A DNA stretch of 16,318 bases from Methanoregula sp. (GCA_013331015.1 DUHF01000007.1:1-16318); one strand, 5' to 3'; counted from the stretch's first letter, positions 6,581 to 13,992 are shown. Translations and numbers: made by a program. Notes: a model not told the origin generated them from the letters alone.

Positions 6581-6898
6581 TGTTGCAGGAATCTGATAAA
6601 CGGTCCCGGGGATTCTGCAAAAATTACCCGCTGCTTGTTCCGGTGAACGCGATCAACCGGGAGAAGCGGTAGATCGTCGGGCTGGCTCTATTTCTGGTTC
6701 AGTATAGTATCTGGGAGGATATTAGATTTGGCAGAGGGCGGGATTCCCGACACTTGCCCGACAGGTCCTCAACATCACCTCGTCAAATCCCTACATCGCG
6801 CCGGCGTTTTCCCATTCGATCACGATAGAAACTATCCTCAGCTCCAGCGTCTCCAGAGCAACAATAAGAATAGGGAGGAGAAACCAAAATTCAGTACA

Positions 6899-8275
6899 AT
6901 GCCTGAGTCCCCGGCACCGGCCCTCCACGAATCCGAGACGGTTGAATTCAAGGAATCCTTTGATCGGGAAGTGGTTGTTTCAGCTGGCGCACTCGCGAAT
7001 ACCCGGGGCGGGACAATTTTCATCGGGATAACCGATCGGGGGAATGTTGTCGGGACATTGATTGGTACCGAATCTTTTAAAGAATGGGCAAATACCATTT
7101 CCCAGAGCACTGAACCCCGCATTATACCGGAGATTGAAGAAATATCTTGCGAGGGCCGGGCCGTGGCAGCCATCCACATCAGGGAAAACCCGCTCAAACC
7201 GGTCTCGGTCCGGGGCAGGTGCTACCGGAGAGTCGGCGCCAGTAATCGTGCCATGCAACCCCACGAGATTGCGGAAATGCACCTTCAGTCCGTTGGCAGC
7301 AGCTGGGACCTGACACCTGCACCGAATACGACATTCGCAGATCTCGATGCTGCCAAAATCGCCGATTACATCAGAAAAGCAAACGAGACCGGCAGGAGGA
7401 ATATCGCAGATGACGAATCACCCCAAACCGTACTTCAGAAGATCGGTCTGTTATATGGCAATACTCCGACATGGGCCGCAATCCTCCTCTTCGGGAAGGA
7501 GCCGCAACGGTACCTGTCGCAGGCAACCATTCACTGCGGCCTCTTCGATGCGGATGAGATTAGCGTCCTGGACGACCGCATGGTCCGGGGTACGATCATC
7601 GAACAGGTCAACGATGCTATAGAATTTGTCCGGAAGAATATTCGGGTCTCGTTCGTTATGACCGGAGAACCCGAACGTAAACAGGTATGGGACTACCCGG
7701 TCGAGGCACTCCGTGAAGCGGTCATCAACGCGGCCTGCCACCGAGATTACACCATCAGTTCGGCAGTAGAAATCCGGATACTGAGCGATTCACTCAAGGT
7801 CTGGAGCCCGGGCCGGCTGACAACCGGCATCACGTTGCCCGAACTTCTCACCTCGCATGCATCGGTCCTCAGGAACAAGGGAATCGCCCAGGTGCTGTAT
7901 GATATCGGCTGGATCGAACGGTGGGGCGGAGGGATCCAGAAGATGCGGAGTGCCAGCGAGACTGCGGGGATCCCCGAACCGGTCTTCCAGGAAGACCAGG
8001 GCTTCTCAGTTACATTCCGGAAAGATATGTTCAATCCAGATTCCCTGAGCCGGATGGGACTGAACCCCCGCCAGATCCAGGTTGTCGAGTACGTCCGGGC
8101 CAAAGGGAAGATCACCAATTCAGAATTCCAGGCTCTGGCATCGATAGGGAAGCGTCAGGCTACGAACGACCTCGCGGATCTCGAGCAGCGCGAGATAATC
8201 TCCCGCGTCGGTACGACTGGCAAAGGTACCCACTACATTCTCAAAGGGGCGCCAAAGGGGCAAAAGGGGCAGTGA
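6899..8275 (+). CDS. AlbA_2 / HATPase / winged-helix protein (COG2865 type)
   Basis: A 458-residue putative transcriptional regulator with three parts. Residues 12-125 are an AlbA_2 (Schlafen-type) domain with ETVEFKES (13-20) and GGTIFIGITDRGNVVG (37-52). Residues 268-355 are a degenerate GHKL ATPase: EAVINAACHRDY (273-284, N277 the Mg-binding position), WSPGRLTTGITLPEL (302-316), and WIERWGGGIQKM (338-349). Residues 388-450 are a winged helix (LNPRQIQVVEYVRAKGKIT...). Known family members are annotated as regulators or defence-associated; function here is not established. The ATG at 6899 is preferred because the AlbA_2 domain starts just after it; GGGAGGAG is 18 bp upstream, rather far for a Shine-Dalgarno. 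The C-terminal GAPKGQKGQ is encoded by a short AAAGGGGC repeat. No partner gene is adjacent. Confidence 0.85.
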   Translation: MPESPAPALHESETVEFKESFDREVVVSAGALANTRGGTIFIGITDRGNVVGTLIGTESFKEWANTISQSTEPRIIPEIEEISCEGRAVAAIHIRENPLKPVSVRGRCYRRVGASNRAMQPHEIAEMHLQSVGSSWDLTPAPNTTFADLDAAKIADYIRKANETGRRNIADDESPQTVLQKIGLLYGNTPTWAAILLFGKEPQRYLSQATIHCGLFDADEISVLDDRMVRGTIIEQVNDAIEFVRKNIRVSFVMTGEPERKQVWDYPVEALREAVINAACHRDYTISSAVEIRILSDSLKVWSPGRLTTGITLPELLTSHASVLRNKGIAQVLYDIGWIERWGGGIQKMRSASETAGIPEPVFQEDQGFSVTFRKDMFNPDSLSRMGLNPRQIQVVEYVRAKGKITNSEFQALASIGKRQATNDLADLEQREIISRVGTTGKGTHYILKGAPKGQKGQ

Positions 8276-8281
8276 AGGGGC
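8243..8281 (+). repeat. short AAAGGGGC repeats across the stop codon of the AlbA_2 gene
   Basis: AAAGGGGC occurs at 8243-8250, 8254-8261 and 8263-8270, and AAGGGGC at 8275-8281, all on the plus strand. They encode the KGAPKGQKGQ tail and run through the TGA at 8273. Loss or gain of bases here would shift into a frame that stays open to 8436, lengthening the C-terminus. Confidence 0.6.
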
Positions 8282-8349
8282 GGGATTGGGGCACATCCGA
8301 CATCCTCCCGTCGGGGGCAATGGGGCGGAGGGATTATATGAGATGCGCC

Positions 8350-8368
8350 GGGGGGAGGGGGTCCCCCC
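8350..8368. repeat. G/C-run hairpin with quadruplex-forming potential
   Basis: GGGGGG at 8350-8355 pairs with CCCCCC at 8363-8368 across the loop AGGGGGT. Upstream on the same strand are further runs of 5, 4 and 3 guanines (8312-8332), so five G-tracts lie within about 50 bp. The arrangement GCCGGGGG(G)AGG...CCCCC(C)AT resembles 5720-5741. Confidence 0.55.
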
Positions 8369-8616
8369 ATGAATTATTGAAGAGTGAAATGATCCATAAG
8401 CTCAAACTAAACAACCCACTCATCCTTCGAGTATGATTATACTACAAGTTCAGGTTTTGATGTGAGGAGTGCACCGTAATTACAGAGCCGTTACCGTGAT
8501 CAAAACGTGCAACGATAAGGTTATCAAAGAAACCCCGGATTTCTTAGAAATTGCGACAAAACCCCCCGTCGGAGACCTCAAAATTATAATCCATCCTAAA
8601 TTTAAACAACCGCAAC

Positions 8617-8627
8617 CGTTTATACGC
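8617..8627 (+). promoter_or_regulatory. probable gyrB TATA box
   Basis: GTTTATACG in an AT-rich context about 70 bp upstream of the gyrB GTG. The expected start site near 8648-8652 gives a leader of about 45 nt that includes the Shine-Dalgarno GGGGTGAT at 8681-8688. Confidence 0.5.
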
Positions 8628-8693
8628 CAACCAACCAATAATTATTGTGATTTCCGTACAGATTTTATTCGCTTTTTCGCGGGGTGATTCCGC

Positions 8694-10799
8694 GTGACCG
8701 AAACGTACGATGCATCCCACATTACGGTGCTCGAAGGCCTGGCCCCTGTAAGAGAGCGGCCGGCCATGTACATCGGCAGCACCGATACCCGCGGCCTGCA
8801 CCACCTTGTCTATGAGGTCGTCGACAACGCAATCGATGAAGCGCTCGCCGGGTTCTGCAACCGGATCGCAGTCGTCATCAACAAGGACGGATCGGTCATG
8901 GTCGAGGATAACGGCCGGGGGATCCCTGTCGATGTGATGGAGAAGAACCACAAGAGTGCGCTCGAAGTCGTACTGACCGTCCTCCACGCTGGCGGCAAAT
9001 TCGACAAGGAGACCTACCAGGTCTCGGGCGGCCTCCATGGGGTCGGTGTCTCGGTAGTGAACGCTCTCTCGAACTGGCTCTCGGCCCGGGTCTACCGGGA
9101 CGGGAACATCTATGAGATGCGGTTTTCCAAAGGCAAGCCAACCTCATCGCTCGCGATCCGGGAGGAGAGCTTGTCTGAGCTTCTCGCCCGGTACCAGCAG
9201 TGGTACGGTGAACCGGCCCCCTTCGGCCGGGCCCCGGCACTCACTTCAGGCCCGGCCGGCTCCAGCCAGCTCGACCTCTCTGCCGCAATGCAGTACCCCA
9301 CCGGGAACGAGCAGCAGGACCGGGCATCCCTCCTCGCAGCACTCGGGAACAAGCTGACCGGCACCCGGATCCACTTTGTCCCGGATGCAACGATATTCGA
9401 GACAACAACGTTCGATTACGATACCCTCTCCCACCGCCTGCGTGAACTCGCGTTCCTGAACGCCGGCCTCACCATCATCATCACTGACGAACGAAGCGTC
9501 GATTCTGTCACGCTCGCAGTTACGTCCGCCACCTATTGTTACGCTGGCGGGCTTGCGGAGTTCGTGAAATACCTCAATGAGGGTATCGAGGTCATCCATC
9601 CGAACCCTATCTATATCACTAAAAAGGATGTCGAGAACAAACTCGAGCTCGAGGTCGCGCTGCAGTACACAACCCAGTACGACGAGAAGCTCTACACTTA
9701 CGTTAACTCGGTTAATACCAGAGAGGGCGGTACGCACCTCGAAGGGTTCCGGAGCGCCATCACCCGGGGCATCAACGTTGTTGCGAAGCGGAACGGTCTC
9801 ATCAAGGAGAACGCCCAGGTTACCCTTCGGGGCGAAGATGTCAGGGAGGGCCTCACCTCCGTCGTCTCGGTCAAGATGGCCAACCCCCAGTTCGAAGGCC
9901 AGACCAAGATGCGCCTTGGCAACAGCAGTGTCAAAGGGATTGTCGATTCCCTCGTGTACGCAGCGCTCACCGAGTACTTTGATGAGAACCCGGGCGTCCT
10001 CAAGACCATTGTTGAAAAAGCCCTCTCGGCTGCAAAGGCCCGCGAGGCTGCACGGAACGCCCGGGAGCTGGCCCGGCGCAAGAGTTCGCTCGAATCCGCC
10101 GGCCTGCCCGGCAAACTCTCGGACTGCTCCGAACGCGATCCCAAAAAGAGCGAGATCTATATCGTGGAAGGAGACTCTGCCGGCGGCAGCGCCAAGCAGG
10201 GCCGGGACCGGAAGTTCCAGGCAATCCTTCCCCTCCGGGGAAAGATCCTCAACGTCGAGAAAGCAGGCGAACACCAGATCTTAAAGAACGCCGAGATCCA
10301 GACGCTGATCAACGCCATCGGCACCGGGATACTGGAGAAATTCGACGCCGAACGTGCCCGCTACCACCAGATCGTCATTATGACCGATGCGGATGTCGAC
10401 GGGGCACACATCCGCACGCTCCTCCTCACGTTCTTCTACCGGTACATGCCAAAACTTATCGATCTCGGGTACATCTACATTGCCCAGCCGCCTCTCTTCA
10501 AGATCTCGAAGGGGAAGGAGGAGAAATACGTGTACAAGGAAGAGGAGATGCAGAAGGTCTCCGCGGCAATGGGCGAGAAAGGAGTCTCCATCCAGCGGTA
10601 TAAGGGTCTTGGCGAGATGAACGCCCAGCAGCTCTGGGATACAACCATGGACCCGGAACAACGAATCTTCCGGAAGGTCACCGTTGAAGATGCGACAGAC
10701 GCGGAATTTACGTTCAAGACCCTGATGGGCAAGGACGTAGAGGAGAGGAAGAATTTCATCTACCGTCACGCAAAGGAGGTGACCAACCTTGACATCTGA
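8694..10799 (+). CDS. gyrB: DNA gyrase subunit B
   Basis: ATPase subunit of the A2B2 type IIA topoisomerase that introduces negative supercoils. The GTG start has GGGGTGAT 5 bp upstream. The 701-residue protein shows the GHKL ATPase (EVVDNAIDEA 41-50 with catalytic E41 and Mg-binding N45; EDNGRGIP 71-78; GGLHGVGVSVVNALS 112-126), the transducer with GGTHLEGF (345-352) and the QTK loop (403-405), and the TOPRIM domain (VEGDSAGGSA 491-500 with E492; DADVDG 565-570), ending in QRYKGLGEMN. It is longer than a typical short GyrB of about 630-650 residues because of extra sequence at about 155-220, unlike the TOPRIM insertion of E. coli GyrB. Genes of this type in euryarchaea are held to derive from bacteria. 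It is cotranscribed with gyrA, which starts inside it. Confidence 0.98.
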   Translation: MTETYDASHITVLEGLAPVRERPAMYIGSTDTRGLHHLVYEVVDNAIDEALAGFCNRIAVVINKDGSVMVEDNGRGIPVDVMEKNHKSALEVVLTVLHAGGKFDKETYQVSGGLHGVGVSVVNALSNWLSARVYRDGNIYEMRFSKGKPTSSLAIREESLSELLARYQQWYGEPAPFGRAPALTSGPAGSSQLDLSAAMQYPTGNEQQDRASLLAALGNKLTGTRIHFVPDATIFETTTFDYDTLSHRLRELAFLNAGLTIIITDERSVDSVTLAVTSATYCYAGGLAEFVKYLNEGIEVIHPNPIYITKKDVENKLELEVALQYTTQYDEKLYTYVNSVNTREGGTHLEGFRSAITRGINVVAKRNGLIKENAQVTLRGEDVREGLTSVVSVKMANPQFEGQTKMRLGNSSVKGIVDSLVYAALTEYFDENPGVLKTIVEKALSAAKAREAARNARELARRKSSLESAGLPGKLSDCSERDPKKSEIYIVEGDSAGGSAKQGRDRKFQAILPLRGKILNVEKAGEHQILKNAEIQTLINAIGTGILEKFDAERARYHQIVIMTDADVDGAHIRTLLLTFFYRYMPKLIDLGYIYIAQPPLFKISKGKEEKYVYKEEEMQKVSAAMGEKGVSIQRYKGLGEMNAQQLWDTTMDPEQRIFRKVTVEDATDAEFTFKTLMGKDVEERKNFIYRHAKEVTNLDI
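10772..10782 (+). promoter_or_regulatory. strong Shine-Dalgarno deciding the gyrA TTG start
   Basis: AAAGGAGGTGA, a near-perfect complement of the 16S rRNA 3' end, lies 6 bp before the TTG at 10789. It lies within the last codons of gyrB and explains efficient initiation at a rare start codon. Confidence 0.85.
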
Positions 10800-13308
10800 T
10801 CAGAATATCCCTGCCGAAGTAGCTGAAACTCACAAGACCGAACCGATCAGCATCGAGCAGGAGATGAAGACCTCGTACATCAACTACGCGATGTCGGTCA
10901 TCATCGGCCGTGCGATCCCCGATGTCCGGGACGGCCTCAAGCCGGTCCACCGGCGCTCGCTCTATGCGATGTGGGACATGGGCAATACCAGTGACAAGCC
11001 CACCAAGAAGAGCGCGAGGGTGGTCGGTGACGTGATGGGTAAGTACCACCCGCACGGCGATGCCTCCATCTACGATACCATCGTCAAGATGGCCCAGCCC
11101 TTCAGTTACCGCCACATGCTGGTGCAGGGGCAGGGGAACTTCGGTTCCGTGGACGGCGATTCTGCTGCAGCCAGCAGGTACACCGAGGTCCGGCTCTTCC
11201 CGTATGCCGAGGCGATCCTGCAGGATCTCGACAAAGACACCGTTGAGTTCGTCCCCAACTACGATGAGTCCTTAAAAGAACCGACCGTCCTCCCCTCGAA
11301 GATCCCGAACCTTCTCGTCAACGGGACGGACGGTATCGCGGTCGGAATGGCGACCAAGATGCCGCCGCACAACCTTCGCGAGGTCTGTGCAGCCGTCAAC
11401 CGTTTCCTTGAAGAACCAACGGTATCCATTGAGGAACTCCTCCAGATTATGCCGGGCCCGGACTTCCCGACCGGGGGTATCCTGATGGGAGTCGAGGGCG
11501 TGAAGAACATCTACGCTACCGGCCAGGGCCGGGTCGTGGTCCGCGGGGTTGCCGAGATCGAGGAATCCGACGGAGGGAACCGGGGTGACCGGATCATCGT
11601 CACCGAACTCCCGTACCAGGTGAACAAGGCCCAGTGGATCACGAACATCGCCGAGATGGTCAAAGACAAGAAACTCGACGGCATCAGCGACATACGCGAT
11701 GAGTCGGACAAGGACGGTATCCGGGTCGTCTTCGAGCTGAAAAAAGGGATGATCTCTGCAGTCATCCTCAACAACCTGTACAAATTCACGGCACTGGAGT
11801 CCAGTTTCTCGGCTTCAAACCTCGCGATCGTGGACGGGGCACCGAAGATCCTTAACCTCCCGTCACTCCTCGGGAACTTCGTCCACCACCGGATTGAGGT
11901 CATCAGGCGCAGGTCGGAGTTCGACCTCAACAAGTGCCAGGAACGGGTTCATATCTTAAACGGCCTTCTCACCGCGCTTGCGAACATCGACAAGATCATC
12001 GCGGCAATCCGCGGGTCCGACACGGTCGACAACGCACGGATCGCGCTCATCTCGGGTTTTGGCCTTGACGAACCCCAGGCCAATGCCATCCTGCAGATGC
12101 AGCTCCGCAGGCTCGCAGCGCTCGAACAGCGGAAAATAACGGATGAGAAGAACGACCTCGAAACAGAGATCCGCAGGCTCGAAACGATCCTGTCGTCCGA
12201 AGCAAATATCAAGGACGAGATCCGGCGCGAGACCTCCGAGATTGCACAAAAGTTCGGCGACGCCCGGAGGACCGAGATCGCCCTTAATATGAGCGATCTC
12301 TCCACAGAAGACCTCATTGAGGACAAGACGGTGCTCGTCTCCATCACCAAGACGAATTATATCAAGAGGATGGAACTCGACAGCTACCGGAAGCAGAAGC
12401 GCGGCGGCCACGGCGTCACGGGCATGACAACAAAAGAGGACGATGTGGTCAGTTCGGTCTTTGCTGCCGGGATGAAGGACTACCTCCTCTGCTTCACGAA
12501 CACCGGCAGGGTATACTGGCTCAAGGTCTACCAGATCCCCGAGAGCTCGCGGGTTGCAAAGGGCAAACCGATCGTCAACCTCCTCAACTTAAAAGACGAG
12601 GTCATCACGACCGTTATCCCCATCCGGGAGTTCCGGCCGGACAAGTACCTCATGTTCGCGACAAAACTCGGGCAGGTCATCAAGATCCCGCAGGACCAGT
12701 TCTCCAACCCCCGGTCGACCGGAACAAACGCGATCCGGCTCAAGGAGGGCGACCAGCTCGTAGATGTCATCACAACCGATAATACGAGAGAAGTTGTCCT
12801 CTCGACCCGGTTCGGGTATGGTCTCCGGTTCCACGAAGAGACGGTCAGGGTAGTGGGACGGAATGCATCCGGTGTCATTGGCATGCGTTTCCATATTAAG
12901 GAGGATACCGTCTGCGCCATCACCCTCGTTGATAACGAACACACGCTCCTTACGATTTCCGACGTCGGCTTTGGGAAGCGGACCGAATTTGACGATTTCC
13001 GCGGGCATGGCCGGGGGACGAAGGGAGTCCGGACGATGGTGCTCGAACGCGATGCGGTGGTCATCGAATCTCGGGCTGTTTCAGAAACAGACGAGATCTT
13101 TGTCATGACCGCGTCCGGTGTCGTCATCCGCACCAAGGTCAGCGAGATCCGCATCATCGGGCGTGGCACCAAAGGTGTCAAGATCATGCGCCTCGACGAG
13201 AACGACAAGATCGTCGGTGTTGCCATAGTCCCGGCAGATCTGGATAATGGGAATGGCAATGAAAGCGAAGCCGGCCCTGAAAATGGCATTGAGCCAGACG
13301 GATCCTGA
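10789..13308 (+). CDS. gyrA: DNA gyrase subunit A
   Basis: DNA cleavage-religation and wrapping subunit of gyrase, 839 residues. The TTG start overlaps the gyrB stop by 11 bp. The winged-helix/tower region carries KPVHRRSLYAM (51-61) and the catalytic Tyr131 in AASRYTEVRL. The C-terminal beta-pinwheel begins around residue 510 and contains the GyrA box as QKRGGHG (536-542; canonical QRRGGKG), which marks a true gyrase rather than topoisomerase IV. The quinolone-determining segment reads HPHGDASIYD (87-96): the position equal to E. coli Ser83 is alanine (A92), the one equal to Asp87 is aspartate (D96). A short acidic tail rich in Asn, Glu and Gly ends the protein. An oligo-T run follows the stop. 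Confidence 0.98.
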   Translation: MTSDQNIPAEVAETHKTEPISIEQEMKTSYINYAMSVIIGRAIPDVRDGLKPVHRRSLYAMWDMGNTSDKPTKKSARVVGDVMGKYHPHGDASIYDTIVKMAQPFSYRHMLVQGQGNFGSVDGDSAAASRYTEVRLFPYAEAILQDLDKDTVEFVPNYDESLKEPTVLPSKIPNLLVNGTDGIAVGMATKMPPHNLREVCAAVNRFLEEPTVSIEELLQIMPGPDFPTGGILMGVEGVKNIYATGQGRVVVRGVAEIEESDGGNRGDRIIVTELPYQVNKAQWITNIAEMVKDKKLDGISDIRDESDKDGIRVVFELKKGMISAVILNNLYKFTALESSFSASNLAIVDGAPKILNLPSLLGNFVHHRIEVIRRRSEFDLNKCQERVHILNGLLTALANIDKIIAAIRGSDTVDNARIALISGFGLDEPQANAILQMQLRRLAALEQRKITDEKNDLETEIRRLETILSSEANIKDEIRRETSEIAQKFGDARRTEIALNMSDLSTEDLIEDKTVLVSITKTNYIKRMELDSYRKQKRGGHGVTGMTTKEDDVVSSVFAAGMKDYLLCFTNTGRVYWLKVYQIPESSRVAKGKPIVNLLNLKDEVITTVIPIREFRPDKYLMFATKLGQVIKIPQDQFSNPRSTGTNAIRLKEGDQLVDVITTDNTREVVLSTRFGYGLRFHEETVRVVGRNASGVIGMRFHIKEDTVCAITLVDNEHTLLTISDVGFGKRTEFDDFRGHGRGTKGVRTMVLERDAVVIESRAVSETDEIFVMTASGVVIRTKVSEIRIIGRGTKGVKIMRLDENDKIVGVAIVPADLDNGNGNESEAGPENGIEPDGS

Positions 13309-13310
13309 TA

Positions 13311-13326
13311 CCCCCTTTTTTCCCCC
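13311..13326 (+). terminator. oligo-T terminator after gyrA
   Basis: CCCCC, six T residues (13316-13321) and CCCCC follow the gyrA stop by a few bases. Archaeal RNA polymerase terminates at such T-tracts. A second T-run (13376-13382) lies closer to the next promoter. Confidence 0.5.
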
Positions 13327-13389
13327 AATCCAGAAACCCGGTTCACAACCGTGATACATGGTATCCGGCCTGCCGATTTTTTAGCGCAG

Positions 13390-13401
13390 GCATATATTTT
13401 T
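13390..13401 (+). promoter_or_regulatory. TATA box of the pilin-like gene
   Basis: CATATATTTTTG is a good box A. The expected start, about 13417-13424, falls at or just after the upstream candidate ATG (13418) and about 20 nt before the preferred ATG (13442). Confidence 0.6.
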
Positions 13402-13441
13402 GTACCTATACCTCCCAATGCAAAGTGAGACAGGCGTATCC

Positions 13442-13942
13442 ATGACATACAACGAACGCGGACTTTCAGAATGTGTTGCCCAGATCCTGATCGCGTTCCT
13501 CGTCATCCTCGTAACACTTCTTATCATCGGGGCAATGACCGGGGTGATCCCCGGCCTGCTCCAGAAAACCGCCTTTATTGTGGTCACTGCCACACCGTAC
13601 CAGACCGGCGATGAAACCCACGTTATTCTCCTCTATCATAAGCAGGGCGATAAGGTCAACCTGAACGGGACTTCGCAGACTGACGGGGTGTCAGAGATCG
13701 CCATCATGCTCACACCACCATCAGGTTCACCGGTCCTGGTCCGGCCCGGCACAACGATCAAATCCACTGCATGGGGTCCCGGCCAGTACCTGGTGATTTA
13801 CGAGACCCCCCCGGGCACGTACCTGTATTCCGATTTACCGACGGTCGACATGGAAATTCTCAAGAGTGATGATTACACGGTTCAGATCATCGATACGAAA
13901 GTGAATGTTCTCCTTCACACCCTGCCGGTGAAAATCCCGTAG
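13442..13942 (+). CDS. archaeal type IV pilin-like secreted protein
   Basis: A 166-residue protein with an N-terminus like class III (prepilin) signal peptides: short polar MTYNERG, then a 25-residue hydrophobic stretch LSECVAQILIAFLVILVTLLIIGAM (split: 8-20 and 21-32). The ERG-xSE pattern before the hydrophobic segment matches archaeal pilins and archaellin-related proteins processed by a prepilin peptidase, the helix then forming the fibre core. The rest is a beta-rich extracellular domain (strands about 44-66, 85-92, 117-126, 146-163) without recognisable enzyme motifs. Most family members have an aliphatic residue where Cys11 stands. An in-frame ATG at 13418 would add eight residues; it sits at the predicted transcription start, so the choice is uncertain. 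No pilus-assembly genes are nearby. Confidence 0.7.
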   Translation: MTYNERGLSECVAQILIAFLVILVTLLIIGAMTGVIPGLLQKTAFIVVTATPYQTGDETHVILLYHKQGDKVNLNGTSQTDGVSEIAIMLTPPSGSPVLVRPGTTIKSTAWGPGQYLVIYETPPGTYLYSDLPTVDMEILKSDDYTVQIIDTKVNVLLHTLPVKIP

Positions 13943-13977
13943 CACGATAATGATCCAGAGAGACCACTGATCTTCCG

Positions 13978-13983
13978 TTTTTT
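13978..13983 (+). terminator. oligo-T terminator after the pilin-like gene
   Basis: A six-T run 36 bp after the stop at 13942 and just before the next TATA-like box, so it probably separates the two transcription units. Confidence 0.4.
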
Positions 13984-13992
13984 GTCCCGTAT

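Larger units (their letters stand above)
6233..6898. other. 666-bp intergenic region with promoter-like and hairpin elements
   Basis: It lies between the divergent hypothetical (5768-6232) and the AlbA_2 gene. It holds a strong AT-rich box (6364-6376), a perfect 11-bp stem hairpin (6552-6580), a 5-bp inverted repeat GATAG-AAA-CTATC at 6824-6836, and a purine-rich GGGAGGAG at 6873-6880. The open frame of the AlbA_2 gene extends back to a TTG at 6728, but those 57 codons show no family similarity. A neighbouring frame over 6726-6890 reads as non-random protein text and may be a decayed gene (see findings). Confidence 0.5.
8276..8693. other. 418-bp spacer between the AlbA_2 gene and gyrB
   Basis: The left part (8276-8370) is very G-rich with hairpins and is a candidate end of transcription for the AlbA_2 gene. 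The right part (8400-8690) is AT-rich and carries the gyrB promoter. A 72-codon frame across 8469-8687 has no credible start signal or protein character and overlaps the promoter. TTTCT-T-AGAAA at 8542-8552 is a small dyad of unknown meaning. Confidence 0.55.

Noticed and set aside
6728..6898. 57-codon N-terminal extension of the AlbA_2 protein from a TTG
   Set aside because: No similarity to the family; the AlbA_2 domain begins just after the ATG at 6899.
8469..8687. 72-codon plus-strand frame before gyrB
   Set aside because: Covers the gyrB promoter and leader, AT-rich, without ribosome binding site or protein-like pattern.
5022..8693. CRISPR array or insertion sequence in the accessory region
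   Set aside because: No regularly spaced repeats, no transposase frame and no terminal inverted repeats with target duplications were found; only isolated hairpins.
9246..10274. 342-codon minus-strand frame opposite gyrB
   Set aside because: Shadow frame produced by third-position GC bias in gyrB.
12528..13448. 306-codon minus-strand frame opposite gyrA
   Set aside because: Ser/Thr/Arg-rich shadow of the gyrA C-terminal domain; extends into the pilin promoter.
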